A stretch of 64,000 nt of DNA from Lentzea flava (GTDB lineage: Bacteria; Actinomycetota; Actinomycetes; Mycobacteriales; Pseudonocardiaceae): positions 124,001-188,000 of the forward strand of contig NZ_BMRE01000006.1 of NCBI RefSeq assembly GCF_014648475.1. The letters run 5' to 3'. Positions 59,765 to 64,000 of the stretch are shown here, in pieces. Under the pieces are notes generated by a model that saw only the letters and a program-made list of their open reading frames with translations, searched no databases and was not told where the DNA came from. Within the stretch, counting starts at the first letter, position 1; each line of letters starts with the position of its first letter. The position numbers and the translations under genes were made by a program.

Positions 59765-62205
59765 CCATCGCGCCTGACAAGTCCACCGAGCTGGTCGTGC
59801 CAGAGGGCCACGTCAAGCTCGTCATCGACGGTGTGGAAGTGGTTGCGCCCAAGGGTGAGCTGCTGATCCGCACGGCCGAGCGCCTCGGCACGGTCATCCC
59901 GCGCTTCTGCGACCACCCGCTGCTGGAGCCCGCCGGCGCCTGCCGCCAGTGCCTCGTCGAGGTCGAGATGGGCGGCCGGCCGATGCCGAAGCCGCAGGCC
60001 TCCTGCACGATGACGGTCGCGGACGGCATGGTCGTGAAGACCCAGCTGACCTCGCCGGTCGCGGACAAGGCCCAGCAGGGTGTGATGGAGCTGCTGCTCA
60101 TCAACCACCCGCTGGACTGCCCGATCTGCGACAAGGGCGGCGAGTGCCCGCTGCAGAACCAGGCGATCGCGCACGGCCGCGCGGACTCCCGGTTCCACGA
60201 GCACAAGCGCACGTTCCCGAAGCCGATCAACATCTCCACGCAGGTGCTGCTCGACCGGGAGCGGTGCGTGCTCTGCCAGCGCTGCACCCGGTTCTCCGCG
60301 CAGATCGCCGGCGACCCGTTCATCGAGCTGCTGGAGCGCGGTGCGCAGCAGCAGATCGGTGTGGCGGCGGAGAAGCCGTTCCAGTCGTACTTCTCCGGCA
60401 ACACCATCCAGATCTGCCCGGTCGGTGCTCTGACGAGCGCGCAGTACCGGTTCCGCGCCCGGCCGTTCGACCTCGTGTCGACGCCGAGCGTCTGCGAGCA
60501 CTGCTCGTCCGGCTGCGCCGAGCGCACCGACTGGCGGCGCGGCAAGGTGCAGCGCAAGCTCGCCGGCGACGACCCGCAGGTCAACGAGGAGTGGATCTGC
60601 GACAAGGGCCGGTTCGCCTTCCGCTACGCCACGGCCGACGACCGCATCACGCGGCCGCTCGTGCGCGACGAGGAGACCGGTGAGCTGCGCGAGTCCTCGT
60701 GGACCGAGGCGCTGCAGGTCGCGGCGGCCGGTCTGACGGCGGCCAGGGACGCGAACGGCGTCGGCGTGCTGACCGGTGGCCGGCTGACCGTCGAGGACGC
60801 CTACGCGTACTCGAAGTTCGCCCGGATCGCGTTGCGCACCAACGACATCGACTTCCGCGCCCGGCCGCACAGCGCCGAGGAGCTGGAGTTCCTGTCGTCG
60901 ACGACGGTCTTCACCAACCCGGACAACGGCGTCACGTTCCAGGGCATCGAGAAGGCACCGGCGGCTCTGCTGGTCGCGTTCGAGCCCGAGGAGGAAGCGC
61001 CGATCGTCTTCCTGCGCCTGCGCAAGGCCGCTCGCAAGGGCACGACGAAGGTCTTCCACCTCGGCCAGTTCACGACTCCGGCCGTGGAGAAGACGTTCGG
61101 CACGCTGCTCGCCTGCGTGCCCGGTGCCGAGGCCTCAGCGCTCAACGCGTTGCCGGAGCACGCTTCCGACGTCGTCGAGCTGCTGAGCAAGCCCGGTGCG
61201 GTGATCCTCGTCGGCGAGCGCGCCGCCGAGATCCCCGGTGCGTTCACCGCGGTCGCGAAGCTCGCGGAGCGCACCGGCGCCCAGGTCGCGTGGATTCCCC
61301 GCCGTGCCGGTGAGCGCGGTGCGCTCGCGGTCGGTGCCGTGCCGAACCTGCTGCCCGGTGGCCGCCACGTCACGAACACCGCCGCGCGCACCGAGGTCGA
61401 GCGGACCTGGGGCGTCGAGGAGGGCTCGCTCCCCGCGACGCCCGGCCGCGACACCAACGGCATCCTCGAGGCGATCGTGAACGGCCAGCTGTCCGGCCTG
61501 GTGGTCGGCGGCGTCGACCCCTACGACCTGCCCGACCCGGCGCTGGCCGAGAAGGCGTTGTCCGAGGCGAAGTTCATCGTGAGCCTCGAACTGCGGCCGA
61601 GTGCCGTCACCGCGAAGGCGAACGTCGTGCTCCCGATCGCCCCGGCGGTCGAGAAGTCCGGCAGCTACCTCAACTGGGAGGGCCGCCGCCGCGAGTTCGG
61701 CACGACCCTCGAAGGCACCGGCGCGCTGCCGGACTGCCGCGTGCTCGACACCCTCGCGGTGGAGATGGACGCGGACCTGTTCACGCAGACGCCCGCCGCC
61801 TCGGCCGCCGACCTGGCCCGCCTGGGCGAGGGCGCCCCGAGCGGTTCCTCGCTCAATGTCGCCCCGCCGCTCACCGGTCCCGCCGGTGCCGGCAAGGCCG
61901 TGCTCGCCACGTGGCACCGGCTGATCGGCAACGGCTCGCTGCAGGTCGACGAGCCGTACCTCGCCGGCACGGCCCGTCCGGTCGTCGCGAAGGTCGCCGA
62001 GGCCACCGCGCAGCAGTTCGGGCTGAAGTCCGGCGGCTACGTGACGGTCTCCACCGACCGCGGTGCGATCACGCTCCCGGTCGAGACCGACGACCTGCCC
62101 GAGGGCGTCATCTGGCTGCCCACCAACTCGGGTGACGTGACCGTGCGAGCCACGCTCGGCGCGGGCCACGGCTCGATCGTCTCCGTCAGCGGAGGGAAGT
62201 CATGA
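59761..62205 (+). CDS. nuoG: NADH-quinone oxidoreductase subunit G
   Basis: 814 residues, 75-kDa subunit. The N1b 2Fe-2S cysteines are in [40 protein letters not shown] (N4/N5 region) and [20 protein letters not shown] with ICPVGALTS follow; the extra N7 centre, [16 protein letters not shown] with [19 protein letters not shown], is present. The remaining ~580 residues are a molybdopterin-oxidoreductase-like fold without bound cofactor. Complete. Confidence 0.96.
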   Translation: MTIAPDKSTELVVPEGHVKLVIDGVEVVAPKGELLIRTAERLGTVIPRFCDHPLLEPAGACRQCLVEVEMGGRPMPKPQASCTMTVADGMVVKTQLTSPVADKAQQGVMELLLINHPLDCPICDKGGECPLQNQAIAHGRADSRFHEHKRTFPKPINISTQVLLDRERCVLCQRCTRFSAQIAGDPFIELLERGAQQQIGVAAEKPFQSYFSGNTIQICPVGALTSAQYRFRARPFDLVSTPSVCEHCSSGCAERTDWRRGKVQRKLAGDDPQVNEEWICDKGRFAFRYATADDRITRPLVRDEETGELRESSWTEALQVAAAGLTAARDANGVGVLTGGRLTVEDAYAYSKFARIALRTNDIDFRARPHSAEELEFLSSTTVFTNPDNGVTFQGIEKAPAALLVAFEPEEEAPIVFLRLRKAARKGTTKVFHLGQFTTPAVEKTFGTLLACVPGAEASALNALPEHASDVVELLSKPGAVILVGERAAEIPGAFTAVAKLAERTGAQVAWIPRRAGERGALAVGAVPNLLPGGRHVTNTAARTEVERTWGVEEGSLPATPGRDTNGILEAIVNGQLSGLVVGGVDPYDLPDPALAEKALSEAKFIVSLELRPSAVTAKANVVLPIAPAVEKSGSYLNWEGRRREFGTTLEGTGALPDCRVLDTLAVEMDADLFTQTPAASAADLARLGEGAPSGSSLNVAPPLTGPAGAGKAVLATWHRLIGNGSLQVDEPYLAGTARPVVAKVAEATAQQFGLKSGGYVTVSTDRGAITLPVETDDLPEGVIWLPTNSGDVTVRATLGAGHGSIVSVSGGKS

Positions 62206-63521
62206 CGAAGAACCTCGCAGCGGAGATCGGCGACACCGCCAAGCTCCTCGCGGACGACCCGATCTGGCTCATCCTGATCAAGGTCGTCGGGATCTTCGCG
62301 TTCCTGGTGGTCATGACCCTGTTCATGATCAACTGGGAGCGCAAGGTCGTCGCGCGCATGCAGCACCGTCCCGGCCCCAACCGGGTCGGCCCGAACGGCT
62401 GGCTGCAGTCGCTCGCGGACGGTCTGAAGCTCGCGTTCAAGGAGGACATCCGCCCGGTCCTCGCGGACAAGTGGGTGTTCTTCCTCGCCCCGGTGATCTC
62501 CTGCATCCCCGCGTTCCTCGCGTTCTCGGTGATCCCGCTCGCCGGCAAGGTGAGCATGTTCGGCCAGGAGACCTCGCTGCAGCTCGTCGACCTCCCGGTC
62601 GGCGTGCTGGTGGTGCTGGCCTGCTCCTCGCTCGGCGTCTACGGCATCGTGCTGTCCGGCTGGGCCTCCGGCTCGCCGTACCCGCTGCTCGGCGCCCTGC
62701 GCTCGGCCGCGCAGGTGATCTCCTACGAGATCGCGATGGGCCTGTCGATCGTCGCGGTGATCATGTTCACCGGCTCGATGTCGACGGGTGACATCGTGAA
62801 CGCGCAGGCGAACCTGCTCGGCGGCGTCGTCCCCGGCTGGTTCGGCCTCCTGCTGTTCCCCAGCTTCGTGATCTACGTGGTGTCGATGGTCGGCGAGACC
62901 AACCGCGCGCCGTTCGACCTCCCCGAGGCCGAGTCGGAGCTGGTCGGTGGTTTCCACACCGAGTACAGCTCGCTGAAGTTCGCGCTGTTCTTCCTCGCCG
63001 AGTACGTCAACATGGTCACCGTCTCGGCGCTCGCGACCACGCTCTTCCTCGGCGGCTACCACGCCCCGTGGGGCGGCGAGTTCATGAACACCGGCTGGTG
63101 GGGCCTGCTCTGGTTCATCCTCAAGACGCTGGCGTTCCTGTTCCTCTTCATCTGGCTGCGCGGCACGCTTCCCCGCCTGCGCTACGACCAGTTCATGAAG
63201 CTGGGCTGGAAGGTGCTGGTCCCGACCAGCCTCGTCTGGATCATGGCCGTCGCGGTCATCCGCACCGGTGCCATCCAGCAGCTCTCCACGGCGCAGCGGC
63301 TCATCGCGCTCGGCGTGGTCGTCGGCCTGGTGCTGCTGGTCTCGTTCCTGTTGCCGGACAAGAAGGTCTCCGACACCAAGGGCGTGCCGCTCGCTGGATC
63401 GGGCTTCCCGGTGCCGCCGCTCGACCTCGCCGTCCCCAAGTCAGCGCCCAAGCGCAAGGTCAAGGTCGCCAACATCCCTGCGGAGAAGGCAGCCGTCACC
63501 ACCGGTAAGGAGGCTGAGTAG
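62202..63521 (+). CDS. nuoH: NADH-quinone oxidoreductase subunit H
   Basis: 439 residues, about eight transmembrane helices. [20 protein letters not shown] is the conserved loop near the quinone site, [20 protein letters not shown] the second charged loop and [20 protein letters not shown] the third. The final ~85 residues, with [20 protein letters not shown], are a hydrophilic extension of the kind seen in actinobacteria. ATG 62202 overlaps nuoG by four bases. Confidence 0.96.
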   Translation: MTKNLAAEIGDTAKLLADDPIWLILIKVVGIFAFLVVMTLFMINWERKVVARMQHRPGPNRVGPNGWLQSLADGLKLAFKEDIRPVLADKWVFFLAPVISCIPAFLAFSVIPLAGKVSMFGQETSLQLVDLPVGVLVVLACSSLGVYGIVLSGWASGSPYPLLGALRSAAQVISYEIAMGLSIVAVIMFTGSMSTGDIVNAQANLLGGVVPGWFGLLLFPSFVIYVVSMVGETNRAPFDLPEAESELVGGFHTEYSSLKFALFFLAEYVNMVTVSALATTLFLGGYHAPWGGEFMNTGWWGLLWFILKTLAFLFLFIWLRGTLPRLRYDQFMKLGWKVLVPTSLVWIMAVAVIRTGAIQQLSTAQRLIALGVVVGLVLLVSFLLPDKKVSDTKGVPLAGSGFPVPPLDLAVPKSAPKRKVKVANIPAEKAAVTTGKEAE

Positions 63522-63523
63522 GG

Positions 63524-64000
63524 ATGTTCGAGTCCCTCAAAGGCTTCGGCGTCACCTTCGGCACCATGTTCAAGAAGGTGGTGACGGAGGAGTACCCCGA
63601 GGTCAAGAAGGTGACCGCGCCGCCGTTCCACGGCCGTCACCAGCTGAACAGGCACCCGGACGGGCTGGAGAAGTGCGTCGGTTGCGAGCTGTGCGCGTGG
63701 GCCTGCCCGGCGGACGCGATCTTCGTCGAGGGTGGCGACAACACCGAGGACGAGCGCTACTCGCCCGGTGAGCGCTACGGCAAGGACTACCAGATCAACT
63801 ACCTGCGGTGCATCGGCTGCGGCCTGTGCATCGAGGCGTGCCCGACCCGTTCGCTCACGATGACGAACGAGTACGAGCTCGCCGACGACAACCGGCAGGA
63901 CCTGATCTTCACGAAGGAGGACCTGCTCGCCCCGCTGCTGCCCGGCATGGAGCAGCCGCCGCACCCGATGCGGCTCGGCGACAACGAGCAGGACTACTAC
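63524..64000 (+). CDS. nuoI: NADH-quinone oxidoreductase subunit I (cut by window end)
   Basis: First 159 residues; the frame runs past the window. Two 4Fe-4S motifs are complete: [20 protein letters not shown] and [20 protein letters not shown] (centres N6a and N6b), which carry electrons from NuoG to NuoB. ATG 63524 is two bases after the nuoH stop, with AAGGAGG ten bases upstream inside the nuoH end. Subunits J to N should follow. Confidence 0.96.
   Translation, partial: MFESLKGFGVTFGTMFKKVVTEEYPEVKKVTAPPFHGRHQLNRHPDGLEKCVGCELCAWACPADAIFVEGGDNTEDERYSPGERYGKDYQINYLRCIGCGLCIEACPTRSLTMTNEYELADDNRQDLIFTKEDLLAPLLPGMEQPPHPMRLGDNEQDYY

Noticed and set aside
1..64000. tRNA, rRNA, insertion sequences or prophage genes
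   Set aside because: None seen: no transposase or integrase motifs, no CCA-ended cloverleaf and no conserved rRNA sequence were noticed by eye; a tRNAscan/ISfinder run would be decisive.

Overview
The window looks like the chromosome of a high-GC filamentous actinobacterium, most likely of the family Pseudonocardiaceae (Lentzea, Saccharothrix or Actinosynnema type). The reasons are the extreme third-position GC bias, frequent GTG and TTG starts, GTGA/ATGA gene overlaps, many leaderless promoters, developmental regulators (BldN-type sigma factor with its RsbN-like partner, BldC), Rex, and a gene order close to the mycobacterial galE2-hemL-ccs-men block and the Streptomyces bldN-rex-hemA block. 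The genus is an inference.

Layout. 1-9998: the end of an epimerase gene, an acyltransferase, an unusual P450-remnant/PEP-mutase fusion facing an ArsR regulator, an acyl-CoA ligase with a small glutaredoxin, the sigma/anti-sigma pair, a SerB-like HAD phosphatase followed by a decayed tandem repeat, and a membrane-anchored sulfite-oxidase-type molybdoenzyme. 10195-20100: Rex with its own operator, then hemA-hemC-hemD-hemB, an array of small membrane proteins, and hemL. 20097-25606: phosphatase, thioredoxin lipoprotein, ccdA, resB and ccsB (system II cytochrome c maturation), interrupted by an opposite-strand M64 peptidase. 25709-29572: a ParA/MinD-like ATPase with a repetitive N-terminus, BldC, an Lrp regulator, a DUF4229 protein and a Cds1-like cysteine desulfhydrase.

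29627-35450 is the main accessory island: a six-gene, overlapping type VII secretion effector cassette. A WXG100-like protein is followed by a 1102-residue effector with a Pro/Gly and His/Asp linker, then four small unrecognised genes. By reading the proteins against each other, the third small gene (33629-34600) appears to carry a second copy of the effector's C-terminal domain fused to a domain resembling the product of the gene directly behind the effector, and the last two genes are related to one another.

35457-54450: menaquinone genes menA, menE, menB, menD, an isochorismate synthase, menG and a MenJ-like reductase, mixed with a secreted DPBB/SH3-like protein, an M1 peptidase, a complete paaABCDE phenylacetyl-CoA epoxidase operon, an inositol-monophosphatase family gene and two glycosyltransferases. 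54717-64000: the start of the complex I operon, nuoA to nuoI (nuoI runs off the end), preceded by two near-perfect Rex operators and a perfect inverted repeat.

Together most of the window supplies respiration: haem, covalently haem-bearing cytochromes, menaquinone and NADH dehydrogenase, with the NADH sensor Rex encoded in the same block and its likely operators in front of both rex-hemACD and nuo. No rRNA, tRNA, CRISPR array, insertion sequence or prophage was seen.
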